Position numbers and translations under genes: made by a program
Source of the DNA: FEB-25 sp963726315
Lineage (GTDB): Bacteria > Chloroflexota > Anaerolineae > Anaerolineales > UBA4823
DNA: 64,000 bases
Direction of reading: 5' to 3'
Assembly (NCBI GenBank): GCA_963726315.1
Contig: CAVSBZ010000005.1
Coordinates: 62,001 to 126,000, forward strand
The notes under the pieces: generated by a model
Told to the model about the DNA's origin: nothing
What the model saw: only the letters and a program-made list of their open reading frames with translations
Databases searched by the model: none
Part shown: piece after piece, positions 26,703-35,947 of the stretch
How positions within the stretch are numbered: the stretch's first letter is position 1
Layout of the letters: every line of letters begins with the position of its first letter

Positions 26703-26996
26703 AGAAGTATTACGAAGTAAAACTTCGATTTTTATTGAGGGGGGAAATCGAGTTTTCTAAATACTATTGTTTTAGTACGTACCGGCAACGGGGGAACACC
26801 TGGATTCTAAGGTGGTTTAAAAAATAAATGTGGTCATCAACGCCACTCAGGCCTTCTTTTTTACATCACACTAGAATGATCACGCAGGTAATAATTAACT
26901 AGATTGGCTGGCTTACAATTCAATTAATCCTGGAATCAGTAGCAAGTCTGGGATAGGGACGGTTAATTAGCGGTAAGTGTCCAAGGGAGGAAAGTT
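26703..26996 (+). promoter_or_regulatory. Long structured leader 1
   Basis: The leader is non-coding. It shares several blocks, in order, with the leader at 30131-30436: ACCGG followed by GGGAACAC and a hairpin arm GGTG; TGGAATC; and GGGACGGTTAATTAG shortly before AAGGGAGGA. GTGG/CCAC stems followed by CTTCTTTTTT (around 26840-26870) could terminate early. No Rfam family is recognised by eye. Confidence 0.55.
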
Positions 26997-29840
26997 ATGC
27001 GAATCAAGCGCATGTTTTTATTCTTCATGGCGATCATCGTGGTTGTTTTTTCAGCGCCTGTGATGCCAGCTTATGGGCAGGAAATTCAGTCACAAACACC
27101 TTCTCCTGAAGGCTCCCTAACCAATAGTCCTGATCTGGCACAACCCCTGGCAAACCCTTGTGCATCCAGCACTCCTTCATCCGGTGCATATACGGTAACT
27201 TTATGTTTTACAGCTCCCAGTTCCGGGAGTACTGTTTCTGGACCGGTCACGGTTACCGTATCCGTCAGCGTGAGTGGCTCTAATCCAGGAGTACAACGAG
27301 TGGTTTTCTACATCAATAGTGCTTATTTGTTGACAGATTATCTAAGCACTTACACTTTTTCACTGCCGACGATGAAATGGCAGGATGGCAGTTATACATT
27401 GGGGGTTGAAGCATTGATGCGGGATGGTTACACCACTGCCAACAGGGCAACCATCAACCTGATCTTCAGCAACGGAAATGCTCAACCACCCATAAACCCA
27501 AATACATTTACTCCGACATCCGGCACGACTCCTCCCAACGGGTCACCCTTCATTGTAACCGCAGCCGGGGATGGTGCCGACGGTGCCACCTACGCAGGAA
27601 AAGTTGCCAACCTAATTACAACGATCAATCCAAACCTGTTCCTCTACCTCGGAGATGTCTATGAAAAAGGTAGTGTAGCTGAGTTTTACAACTGGTATGG
27701 GACAGATGGGGCGAATTTCGGCAATTTCCTCTCCATCACCGATCCGACCATCGGTAACCATGAATATTCTAACTCTTCAGGCGGAGCTGGTTATTTCGAT
27801 TATTGGAACAACATCCCCAACTACTACAGCTTTAACGCCGGCGGTTGGCATTTTATCAGCCTGAACTCAAACCACTCACACATTGGGGTTAGTAAAACAT
27901 CAGCTCAGTATGCCTGGTTAGCTCAGGACCTGGCTGCAAACTCTAGTTTGTGTACCATCGTGTATTACCACCACCCACTGTACAATATTGGCCCGGAAGG
28001 GCCAACCACAGCCATGGCGGATATCTGGGCGTTGATGGCACAGAATGGTGTATCCATCGTGCTCAATGGACATGACCATGATTACCAACGCTGGGTACCG
28101 TTGGATGGAAATGGAAACCTCAGTGCAGCGGGAATTACCGAGTTTATTGTCGGTGGGGGAGGTCACGGCTTACAGACGATTGCAAATACCGATTTAAGGG
28201 TTGCCTTTTCTGATTATCTCAACCCGCGAGCGTTTGGGGTGATCGAACTGGCGCTAAATTCCAACGGAGCGAGTTTTAGCTATGTCAACACCAGTGGTGT
28301 TACGCTGGATTCGGGTACGATCCCCTGCAATAAAACCGGACCAGACACACAGGCTCCCAGTGTCCCAGCTGGTTTAACGGCAACTGCAGCCAGTGCCACC
28401 CAGGTGAACCTGGCATGGCAGGCAGCTACAGATAATGTTGGCGTCAATGGCTACACCATTTACCGCAACAATACCTCCATTGCGACTGTTTCCGGCGCAA
28501 CACTGAGTTACACGGACAACACTGTGCTCCCATCCACGACTTATACGTATACCGTGGATGCTTTTGATGCGGCGGGTAACCATTCGTCACAATCCTCCCC
28601 GGCAAGTGTTACTACTCCCGCATTGCCCTCCAGCTTGACCTTTGCTGTAGGGGCGGATACCTACGTTAACTCAGGCAGTCCTTCCACCAACTACGGCTCA
28701 GCCACAGTCTGGCGGGTGGATGGATCACCCGACCTGCACGCTTATCTGCGCTTCACAGTGCAGGGTCTAGCTGGTTCACCCATACAAAGTGTGTACCTCA
28801 AGGTTTACACCAATAGCAGCTCGAGTGTGGGCATAAAAGCGTTGAAAGTAGCGGATAATACCTGGGGTGAAACTACGGTTACCTACAACACCGCTCCAGC
28901 ATTAGGCAGCACACTGGCTTCATCTGGAGCAATCACAGCTGGTAGCTGGGTGACTTTAAACGTATCCGCCTATATCACAGGTGAAGGAATTTACAGTTTT
29001 GGCATCACTACGGCGAGCTCGTCCAGCTTGAGCTTCGCCTCAAAAGAATTTGGTGCTAATGGAGCCCAATTGGTGGTAAACCTGGGGTTATCGGATACCC
29101 AGGCACCAAGCGTCCCAGCCGGTTTAACGGCAAATGCCGTAAGTGCCACCCAGGTGAACCTGGCGTGGCAAGCCTCTACCGACAATGTCGGCGTCACCGG
29201 CTACACCATCTATCGGAACAATGCTGTTATGACGACGGTTTCTGGATCTACACTAACCTATTCGGATAACACTGTCCAGCCATCCACCACCTATTCCTAT
29301 ACTGTGGATGCCTTCGATGCAGCCGGAAACCATTCAGCGCAATCTGCTGCCGTCAGCGTTACGACACCTGGTGTGCCAACTAACCTAACCTTCGCAGTTG
29401 GGGCAGACACCTATGTTAACTCAGGCAGTCCGTCATCCAACTATGGATCAGCCACCGTGTGGCGTGTGGATGGCTCTCCTGACCTGCATGCTTACCTAAA
29501 GTTCACCGTCCAGGGTACGGGCGGCACGCCCATTAAACATGCTTACCTGCATGTCTTTGCCAATTCCAGCTCCAGCGCTGGTATTAACGCTTTTACAGTG
29601 GCAGACAATTCGTGGGGTGAATTAACGGTCACCTACAATACCGCTCCCCCGTTAGGTACCTTGTTAGGGTCGTCGGGTTCATTCCCTGCTGGTAGCTGGA
29701 TCACTATTGACGTGACTTCATTCGTAATCGGTGAAGGTACTTACAGCTTTGGTATTAACACTCTTAGTGCGACGCAGATCAGCTTCGCAGCAAAAGAATC
29801 GGGCGTAAACGTCGCCTACCTGGTTGTAACATTCCAGTAA
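26997..29840 (+). CDS. Secreted metallophosphatase with FN3 and DNRLRE modules (copy 1)
   Basis: This 947-residue exported protein has a signal peptide (about 1-27). An Ig-like domain (about 55-160) precedes a calcineurin-like metallophosphatase domain (about 184-440). Its metal motifs are AAGDGADG, LGDVYEKG (about 217), GNHEY (about 252), VYYHHPLYN and NGHDHDYQR (about 356), all intact. Two FN3 domains (about 447-540 and 699-795) alternate with two DNRLRE/CBM96-like domains marked by VGADTYVNSGSP. No cell-wall sorting signal is present. The fold is that of purple-acid-phosphatase-like enzymes, so a secreted phosphomonoesterase or phosphodiesterase is likely, with the C-terminal modules binding polysaccharide or surface. 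AGGGAGGA precedes the ATG. A near-copy lies at 30437-33313. Confidence 0.85.
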   Translation: MRIKRMFLFFMAIIVVVFSAPVMPAYGQEIQSQTPSPEGSLTNSPDLAQPLANPCASSTPSSGAYTVTLCFTAPSSGSTVSGPVTVTVSVSVSGSNPGVQRVVFYINSAYLLTDYLSTYTFSLPTMKWQDGSYTLGVEALMRDGYTTANRATINLIFSNGNAQPPINPNTFTPTSGTTPPNGSPFIVTAAGDGADGATYAGKVANLITTINPNLFLYLGDVYEKGSVAEFYNWYGTDGANFGNFLSITDPTIGNHEYSNSSGGAGYFDYWNNIPNYYSFNAGGWHFISLNSNHSHIGVSKTSAQYAWLAQDLAANSSLCTIVYYHHPLYNIGPEGPTTAMADIWALMAQNGVSIVLNGHDHDYQRWVPLDGNGNLSAAGITEFIVGGGGHGLQTIANTDLRVAFSDYLNPRAFGVIELALNSNGASFSYVNTSGVTLDSGTIPCNKTGPDTQAPSVPAGLTATAASATQVNLAWQAATDNVGVNGYTIYRNNTSIATVSGATLSYTDNTVLPSTTYTYTVDAFDAAGNHSSQSSPASVTTPALPSSLTFAVGADTYVNSGSPSTNYGSATVWRVDGSPDLHAYLRFTVQGLAGSPIQSVYLKVYTNSSSSVGIKALKVADNTWGETTVTYNTAPALGSTLASSGAITAGSWVTLNVSAYITGEGIYSFGITTASSSSLSFASKEFGANGAQLVVNLGLSDTQAPSVPAGLTANAVSATQVNLAWQASTDNVGVTGYTIYRNNAVMTTVSGSTLTYSDNTVQPSTTYSYTVDAFDAAGNHSAQSAAVSVTTPGVPTNLTFAVGADTYVNSGSPSSNYGSATVWRVDGSPDLHAYLKFTVQGTGGTPIKHAYLHVFANSSSSAGINAFTVADNSWGELTVTYNTAPPLGTLLGSSGSFPAGSWITIDVTSFVIGEGTYSFGINTLSATQISFAAKESGVNVAYLVVTFQ

Positions 29841-29870
29841 GGATATACGCTCGAGGATAGAATGATTAGG

Positions 29871-29905
29871 GTCTGCCTGATGGATAACTTCAGGCAGACC
29901 TTTTT
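29871..29905 (+). terminator. Intrinsic terminator of metallophosphatase 1
   Basis: There is a ten-base perfect stem GTCTGCCTGA/TCAGGCAGAC (29871-29880 with 29890-29899) with a nine-base loop, followed by CTTTTTG. It lies 30 bases past the stop. Confidence 0.9.
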
Positions 29906-30095
29906 GTTTCACTTATAAGTTGCTAGCACTCAACGTTACGTACGGATTTATCCAGCTGCTGATTAAACAGCAGTTTTTTAAATTAATGCCTTTACTCCCT
30001 GTGCTGTTCTGATGTCAAGCTTTATGACAATGTTGTCTATTTAGGTGTTAAATTTATCAGGGCAGAAGGTAGAAAATGTAGAACACCAACGATAT

Positions 30096-30124
30096 TTGAC
30101 TAATAAGATAATATAAGATATAAT
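30096..30124 (+). promoter_or_regulatory. Consensus-like promoter of metallophosphatase 2
   Basis: TTGACT (30096-30101), a 17-base spacer and TATAAT (30119-30124). It is followed by a leader of about 306 bases, as in copy 1. Confidence 0.78.
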
Positions 30125-30130
30125 ACTACT

Positions 30131-30436
30131 AGAGGTTTTAGAATAAAAAAGACTTCTCAGCTTTTTTAAGCTTATTAGGGGTGGAACTAAGATCGAATAA
30201 TAAGTATTAATATCGACCGGGTAAAAGGGAACACTAGTTTTCAATGGTGTTTGATTAACAATTATGGCTATAGACAGCGGTCAGGACTAATACAACTCGT
30301 TAGACTGGGTTGATCATATAAGTGGAATTTTATTAGTTCGGATGGTGTAGACTGGAATCGGTCTTTAAATCAGCTGGCAAAGCCTTGGACAGGGACGGTT
30401 AATTAGCTTACAGCTAATACCTAAGGGAGGAAAATC
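30131..30436 (+). promoter_or_regulatory. Long structured leader 2
   Basis: It matches leader 1 in block order. In the ACCGG-GGGAACAC block, AACAC pairs with GTGTT, while in leader 1 the same place pairs CACC with GGTG, so the stem is kept with changed bases. It ends with GGGACGGTTAATTAG and AAGGGAGGA before the ATG. The leader also contains AGCTTTTTTAAGCTT, a short stem near its 5' end. Confidence 0.55.
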
Positions 30437-33313
30437 ATGAATAAAAATCATGCGTCATTTTTTATCACCATTTTATTAATTTTGGGGTTATTCAGTATGG
30501 CGTTTTCATTTACGCCGACTTCAACACTTTACGCGCATGGAAATAAAACTCCAAAACCTACAGCCACTGCCAGACCCTCCAACACTCCCACCCCTACATC
30601 TGTGGCTACGGCGACACCTGACCCGATTAACTCATGTGCTACCAGCACTCCTTCGTCTGGCGCATATAGCGTCACCGTTTGTTTCACAGCACCCAGCTCC
30701 GGAAGCGTTGTTACTGGGGAAGTCACAGTTAGTGCAACGGTCAGTGTGTCGGGGACCAATCCAGGTATTGCACGTGTAGCCTTCACTATCAATGGGGGTA
30801 AATTACTGACGGATTTTCTGAACACTTACTCTTTTGTGCTGCCGAGCATGAAATGGCAGGATGGCACCTATACTATTGCCGCAGTAGCTGTCATGCGGGA
30901 TGGTTATACCACCGCCAACCAGGCGAGCATCAGCCTGATTTTTAGTAACGGCAATGCTCAGCCCCCCGTTAACCCGGGGACATTTACCCCGACATCTGGT
31001 ACGACACCGCCCAGCGGGAACCCTTTTATTGTCGCTGCAGCCGGTGACGGTGCAGATGGTGCTGCGAACGCGACAAATGTGACCAATTTAATTTCCTCGA
31101 TTAACCCAAACCTGTTCCTTTACCTGGGTGATGTTTATCAAGATGGCACGGTTGCCGAATATTACAACTGGTACGGCACAGGCAGCGCGAGTTATTCACT
31201 TTTCAATTCGATTACCGATCCGACCATAGGAAACCACGAATATGTGGGCTCATCAGCGGCGGGGTACTTTGATTATTGGAATAATATACCTAATTACTAC
31301 AGTTTTAATGCCGGTGGTTGGCACTTTGTCAGCCTGAACTCCAACGCTTCACGCATCGGGGTAGACAGCTCTTCAGCCCAGTACGCCTGGTTAGCCCAGG
31401 ACCTGGCTGCAAACTCCAGTTTGTGCACTATCGTGTACTACCACCATCCGCTGTACAACATCGGCCCTGAAGGACCAACCACGGCGATGTCGGATATTTG
31501 GGTGCTTATGGCACAGGATGGAGTGTCGATTGTGCTCAATGGGCATGACCATGACTACCAGCGCTGGGTGCCACTCGATGGCAGTGGGAACCCGAGTGCA
31601 AGTGGTATCACCGAGTTTATCGCCGGTGGGGGAGGCCATGGCTTACAGACCATTGCCACATCAGATTCAAGGGTTGCATTTTCGGATGATCTTAACCCAC
31701 AGGCATTCGGTGCCCTGCGACTGGCGCTCAACTCTTCGGGAGCAAATTTTGAGTATATCAGTAGCAGCGGAACAATCCTGGATTCAGGTGTCATCCCATG
31801 TGCCAAAGGAGGAGCTGATACCCAGGCTCCGAGCGTCCCAGGCGGATTAACGGCGACTGCTGTCGGTGCCACCCAGGTGAACCTGGCATGGCAGGCCTCC
31901 ACTGACAACGTCGGAGTTGCTGGTTACACCATCTACCGTGATGGTACCAGCATCGCCACCGTTTCCGGATCATTTTTTAACTTCACAGATAACACCGCCA
32001 TGCCTACCACAACGTATACATATACCGTGGATGCATTCGACTCGGCAGGTAATTATTCAGCGCAATCTGCTCCTGCCAGTGTTACCACTCCCGCCATGCC
32101 TTCCAACCTGACCTTTGCTGTGGGTGCAGACACATACGTCAATTCTGGAAGCCCGACCACCAACTACGGTGCAGCCACCGTGTGGCGGGTGGATGGGTCA
32201 CCCGACCTGCATACGTATCTGCGCTTCACCGTGCAAGGGCTGGCAGGCTATTCCATCCAGAGTGCCTACCTCAAGGTCTTTGCCAATTCAAGCTCAAGCC
32301 TGGGTATCAACGCCCTGGCAGTGGCAGATAATACCTGGGGTGAAAATACGGTTACTTATAACACTGCACCTGCATTGGGCAGCTCACTGGCATCATCCGG
32401 TGCAATCACTTCCGGCAGCTGGGTATCAATGAACGTATCCACGTATATTACCGGAGAAGGCACCTACAGCTTTGGCATCACGACGCCAGGCTCGAGCACA
32501 CTGAGCTTCTCGGCAAAAGAATTGGGGGCTAATGGAGCCCAACTGGTGGTAAACCTGATGGTTGCGGATACGCAAGCTCCGAGTGTTCCCACTGGTCTGA
32601 CGGCGAATGCTGCCAGTGCCACCGAGGTGGACCTGGCGTGGCAAGCCTCAACAGATAATGTGGGTGTCGCCGGGTATACGATCTATCGAAATAGTGTTAG
32701 CCTGACGACTGTTCCTGGGTCAGCCCTGAGCTTTGCTGATACAACCGCCCAACCGTCTACGACCTATTCTTATGCAATAGATGCCTTTGATGCAGCTGGC
32801 AACCATTCGGCACAAACTTCCCCGGTTAGTGTTACTACGCCTGCCATCCCTACCAACCTGACCTTTACGGTTGGGGCTGACACCTACGTCAATTCAGGCA
32901 GCCCTACCTCAAATTACGGCTCGGCCACTGTGTGGCGGGCGGATGGCTCACCTGACTTACATGCTTATCTTAATTTCACCGTCCAGGGTACGGGTGGCAC
33001 GCCGATCAAACATGCTTACCTGCACGTCTTTGCCAATTCAAGCTCCACTACCGGAATCAACGGTGTGATCGTCTCAAACAATACCTGGGGCGAATTAACG
33101 GTTACCTACAATAATGCACCCGCGTTAGGTGCTTTGTTGGCGTCATCTGGTTCATATCCTGCTGGCACATGGGTGACGTTAGACGTATCATCGTTCGTCA
33201 CCGGCGAAGGTACATACAGTTTCGGTATCACCACTTCCGGTGCTACCCAGCTCAGCTTCGCCTCAAAAGAATCGGGCGTTAATGTAGCATACCTGGTGGT
33301 TACCTTCCAGTAA
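30437..33313 (+). CDS. Secreted metallophosphatase with FN3 and DNRLRE modules (copy 2)
   Basis: This 958-residue paralogue of the preceding gene has the same domain order: signal peptide (about 1-34), here followed by a Thr-Pro linker (KPTATARPSNTPTPTSVA, about 36-58) absent from copy 1, Ig-like domain, metallophosphatase domain (GDGADG, LGDVYQDG, GNHEY, VYYHHPLYN, NGHDHDYQR), then FN3-DNRLRE-FN3-DNRLRE. Long blocks of the catalytic domain are identical to copy 1, while the N-terminal part and leader are more diverged. This points to a tandem duplication including promoter and terminator, followed by divergence. Secreted; substrate unknown. Confidence 0.85.
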   Translation: MNKNHASFFITILLILGLFSMAFSFTPTSTLYAHGNKTPKPTATARPSNTPTPTSVATATPDPINSCATSTPSSGAYSVTVCFTAPSSGSVVTGEVTVSATVSVSGTNPGIARVAFTINGGKLLTDFLNTYSFVLPSMKWQDGTYTIAAVAVMRDGYTTANQASISLIFSNGNAQPPVNPGTFTPTSGTTPPSGNPFIVAAAGDGADGAANATNVTNLISSINPNLFLYLGDVYQDGTVAEYYNWYGTGSASYSLFNSITDPTIGNHEYVGSSAAGYFDYWNNIPNYYSFNAGGWHFVSLNSNASRIGVDSSSAQYAWLAQDLAANSSLCTIVYYHHPLYNIGPEGPTTAMSDIWVLMAQDGVSIVLNGHDHDYQRWVPLDGSGNPSASGITEFIAGGGGHGLQTIATSDSRVAFSDDLNPQAFGALRLALNSSGANFEYISSSGTILDSGVIPCAKGGADTQAPSVPGGLTATAVGATQVNLAWQASTDNVGVAGYTIYRDGTSIATVSGSFFNFTDNTAMPTTTYTYTVDAFDSAGNYSAQSAPASVTTPAMPSNLTFAVGADTYVNSGSPTTNYGAATVWRVDGSPDLHTYLRFTVQGLAGYSIQSAYLKVFANSSSSLGINALAVADNTWGENTVTYNTAPALGSSLASSGAITSGSWVSMNVSTYITGEGTYSFGITTPGSSTLSFSAKELGANGAQLVVNLMVADTQAPSVPTGLTANAASATEVDLAWQASTDNVGVAGYTIYRNSVSLTTVPGSALSFADTTAQPSTTYSYAIDAFDAAGNHSAQTSPVSVTTPAIPTNLTFTVGADTYVNSGSPTSNYGSATVWRADGSPDLHAYLNFTVQGTGGTPIKHAYLHVFANSSSTTGINGVIVSNNTWGELTVTYNNAPALGALLASSGSYPAGTWVTLDVSSFVTGEGTYSFGITTSGATQLSFASKESGVNVAYLVVTFQ

Positions 33314-33349
33314 GGATATCCACTCGAAATATCCATAAATCACAAGGGC

Positions 33350-33381
33350 TGCCTGAGAATCAAGATCAGGCAACTCTTTTT
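33350..33381 (+). terminator. Intrinsic terminator of metallophosphatase 2
   Basis: Stem TGCCTGA/TCAGGCA (33350-33356 with 33366-33372), nine-base loop, then CTCTTTTTG. It is homologous to the terminator at 29871-29905. Confidence 0.85.
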
Positions 33382-33521
33382 GTTGTGTACATATATTACT
33401 GACAAGCAGCGATCTACCTTTGATCAATCGCTGGCAAATCTCTATCATTTCTCGCAGCATGTATAATAGAAACCGTTCTGATGCGTCAATTCCCAATGGT
33501 AAGGCAGCCAGGAGCAACGTG

Positions 33522-35936
33522 ATGAAGAATGTAAAGATCAGCAACGACTACGGCTATTTCGATGAAGCCACCGGTGAATATGTGATCACACGCCCGGATT
33601 CGCCCACACCCTGGATGAACTACCTTGGGCAAGGGCAGTACGGTGGGATCATCTCGAATACCGCCGGTGGGTACTCTTTTGAGTGTGATCCGAAAAATCG
33701 CCGAGTGACCCGTTACCGTTATAACGCTGTCCCCGCAGACCAGCCGGGGCGGTATATTTATCTTCGTGACCAGGAGGATGGAATATATTGGAGCCCGACC
33801 TGGCAGCCCATCCCAGGGCGGAAGCTGGAAGCATACGAATGCCGCCATGGACCTGGGTATACACGCATCACCAGCCGATATAGGGGAATACAAGCCGAGC
33901 TGCTGTATTTTGTGCCTTTATCATCCGGTGCTGACCCATCACTGCCGAGTCTTGATGATGCTCCGTGCGAACTATGGGTGCTGCGCCTGCGTAATACCAC
34001 CCAGCGAGCGCGTCAGGTACGCTCATTCAGCTACTGTGAATTCAGCTTGTGGAACGCAGAAGCCGACCAGAACAACCTGGATTGGGGACAACACGTACTG
34101 CACAGCCGGGTTGAACATGGCATTATCATCACCGGCACCGTCTTCCGCAGCACAAAAACCTTTTTCACCAGCAGCCTGGCTCCATCAGGCTTCGACACCG
34201 ACAGGGAGGCGTTCGTTGGGAGCTACCGCGACCTGTCGAACCCCATTGTCGTCGAGGATGGGAGACCGACCAACTCACAAGCGGCGCGAGGCAATAATGT
34301 GGGCGTGCTGTGCCATGATATCAGCCTGGCGCCAGGCGAAGAGAAAGAAATCATATACATTTTGGGTGTTACGGATGCGCCGGCGCTGATCCCCGCAATC
34401 GCTGCCAGGTACAGGGAATCGGGCAACGTGCAAGGGGTTTTTTCCAGCCTTAATACCGATTGGAAGGAATACCTGGATAAATTCCAGGTTGAGACGCCGG
34501 ATGCGGAGATGAACGCCATGCTCAACACCTGGAACCAGGTGCAGTGCCGGGCAACCCTGTTCTGGTCACGTTTCGTTTCCGCCTATGAGACCGGGCTTGG
34601 CCGCGGTATGGGGACGCGCGACTCAGCCCAGGATACGCTGGCGACGGTGCAGAATGCACCTGAACGGGCGCGCAAGAACCTGACTGCACTGTGGAAGCTG
34701 CAATTCCGTGATGGTCACACCTGGCACCAGGTGTTCCCGCTGACGGGTGAAGGGGGGGCGGGGTTGGCAGCGGAGTACCCTGAAAAGCCGCAGTGGTTCT
34801 GTGACGATCATTTGTGGCTGCTGCTGGCGGTGTGCGCCTACCTGCGCGAGACGGGTAACTTTTCGTACCTGTGGAACCATATTCCATACGCTGATGAGGG
34901 GGAGGATATCGTGTGGGGGCATATGCTGCGGGCAGTCGATTTCACGCTAAATAATCGGGGCCCGCACGGACTGCCTCGGCTGGGTTTCTCAGATTGGGAC
35001 GACACAATGAACCTCGACAATGGCTCCGGCAAAGCGGAGAGCGTGATGGCAGCGCAGCAATTCTGCCGGGTGATGCTGGACCTGGCGGATTTGTGTGACC
35101 AAATTGGCAAGGACGATGACGGCAAACGCTTCCGTGGATTGAAAGAAGAGATGGATGAGAACATCAACCGGGCTGCCTGGGATGGGGCGTGGTATGCCAG
35201 AGCATTTGATGATGAAGGAAAACCTGTTGGCGTTCAAGCGGAGGAGTTCCACCAAATCGGCTTGAATACACAGACCTGGGCAATCATCGGCGAGTGTGCC
35301 CCTGATGATCGTGCCAGGCAGGCGATCCACAGCGCCCACGCACGGCTTAACAGCCCATTCGGTCTGGCAATCCTGGCACCTGCCTACACCCACAGTGACC
35401 CCCGTATTGGCGGTACCACCACCTACCCGCCCGGCGCCAAGGAGAATGGTGGCATCTTCTGCCACACGAACACCTGGGCAATCATCGCAGCTGCTCGCCT
35501 GGGGATGAATGAGCTGGCATACCAGTATTACCGCCAGATCATGCCTCTCGCCAGAGAGGACAACGACGTGTTCATAGTTGAACCTTACGTTTACTGCGGT
35601 AATATTTGCGGTCCGGAGCACTCACAATTTGGTTATGGACGTAACTCCTGGCTATCCGGGACGGCGTCGTGGACCTACGTGGCGGCGACCCAGTGGCTCC
35701 TGGGCATTCGACCAACCTTCAATGGATTGCAAATCGCCCCGGTTATTCCTGCGAAATGGCCAGGCTTCAGCGCAAGACGTATTTTCCGAGACGTGACCTA
35801 CCATATCACCGTGGAACAGAAAGGCAGTGGTAACACGATCTCCCTAACGGTGGATGACCAACCTGTCGAGGGTGATATTGTCCCTTTCCCATCTGAAGGG
35901 ACTAAATCGGTTCGAGTACAAGTCATTTTGAGATGA
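33522..35936 (+). CDS. GH94 glycoside phosphorylase (cellobiose phosphorylase-like)
   Basis: This 804-residue enzyme is of the GH94 type, which phosphorolyses a beta-glucoside disaccharide to glucose-1-phosphate and an acceptor sugar, without a signal peptide. It has the family N-terminus YGYFDEATGEYVITRPDSP with NYLGQGQYGGIISNTAGGYS, the catalytic Asp region GFSDWDDTMNLDNGSGKAES (Asp at about 490-493), then TTYPPGAKENGGIFCHTNTW and the phosphate site region GRNSWLSGTASW. Length matches the family. The ATG at 33522 follows AGGAG by eight bases; the first possible start (33420) adds 34 unrelated residues and is rejected. Exact substrate (cellobiose, laminaribiose or other) is not readable. It lies 11 bases before the SDR gene. 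Confidence 0.87.
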   Translation: MKNVKISNDYGYFDEATGEYVITRPDSPTPWMNYLGQGQYGGIISNTAGGYSFECDPKNRRVTRYRYNAVPADQPGRYIYLRDQEDGIYWSPTWQPIPGRKLEAYECRHGPGYTRITSRYRGIQAELLYFVPLSSGADPSLPSLDDAPCELWVLRLRNTTQRARQVRSFSYCEFSLWNAEADQNNLDWGQHVLHSRVEHGIIITGTVFRSTKTFFTSSLAPSGFDTDREAFVGSYRDLSNPIVVEDGRPTNSQAARGNNVGVLCHDISLAPGEEKEIIYILGVTDAPALIPAIAARYRESGNVQGVFSSLNTDWKEYLDKFQVETPDAEMNAMLNTWNQVQCRATLFWSRFVSAYETGLGRGMGTRDSAQDTLATVQNAPERARKNLTALWKLQFRDGHTWHQVFPLTGEGGAGLAAEYPEKPQWFCDDHLWLLLAVCAYLRETGNFSYLWNHIPYADEGEDIVWGHMLRAVDFTLNNRGPHGLPRLGFSDWDDTMNLDNGSGKAESVMAAQQFCRVMLDLADLCDQIGKDDDGKRFRGLKEEMDENINRAAWDGAWYARAFDDEGKPVGVQAEEFHQIGLNTQTWAIIGECAPDDRARQAIHSAHARLNSPFGLAILAPAYTHSDPRIGGTTTYPPGAKENGGIFCHTNTWAIIAAARLGMNELAYQYYRQIMPLAREDNDVFIVEPYVYCGNICGPEHSQFGYGRNSWLSGTASWTYVAATQWLLGIRPTFNGLQIAPVIPAKWPGFSARRIFRDVTYHITVEQKGSGNTISLTVDDQPVEGDIVPFPSEGTKSVRVQVILR

Positions 35937-35947
35937 AAGGATAAAAC

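Noticed and set aside
26703..26996. Known c-di-GMP (GEMM) riboswitch in the metallophosphatase leader
   Set aside because: The typical core pieces could not be placed in order; the leader is conserved, but the class cannot be claimed by eye.
33420..33521. Longer start of the GH94 gene
   Set aside because: The 34 extra residues do not fit the family start, and the terminator of the preceding gene lies close by; 33522 has a good ribosome site.
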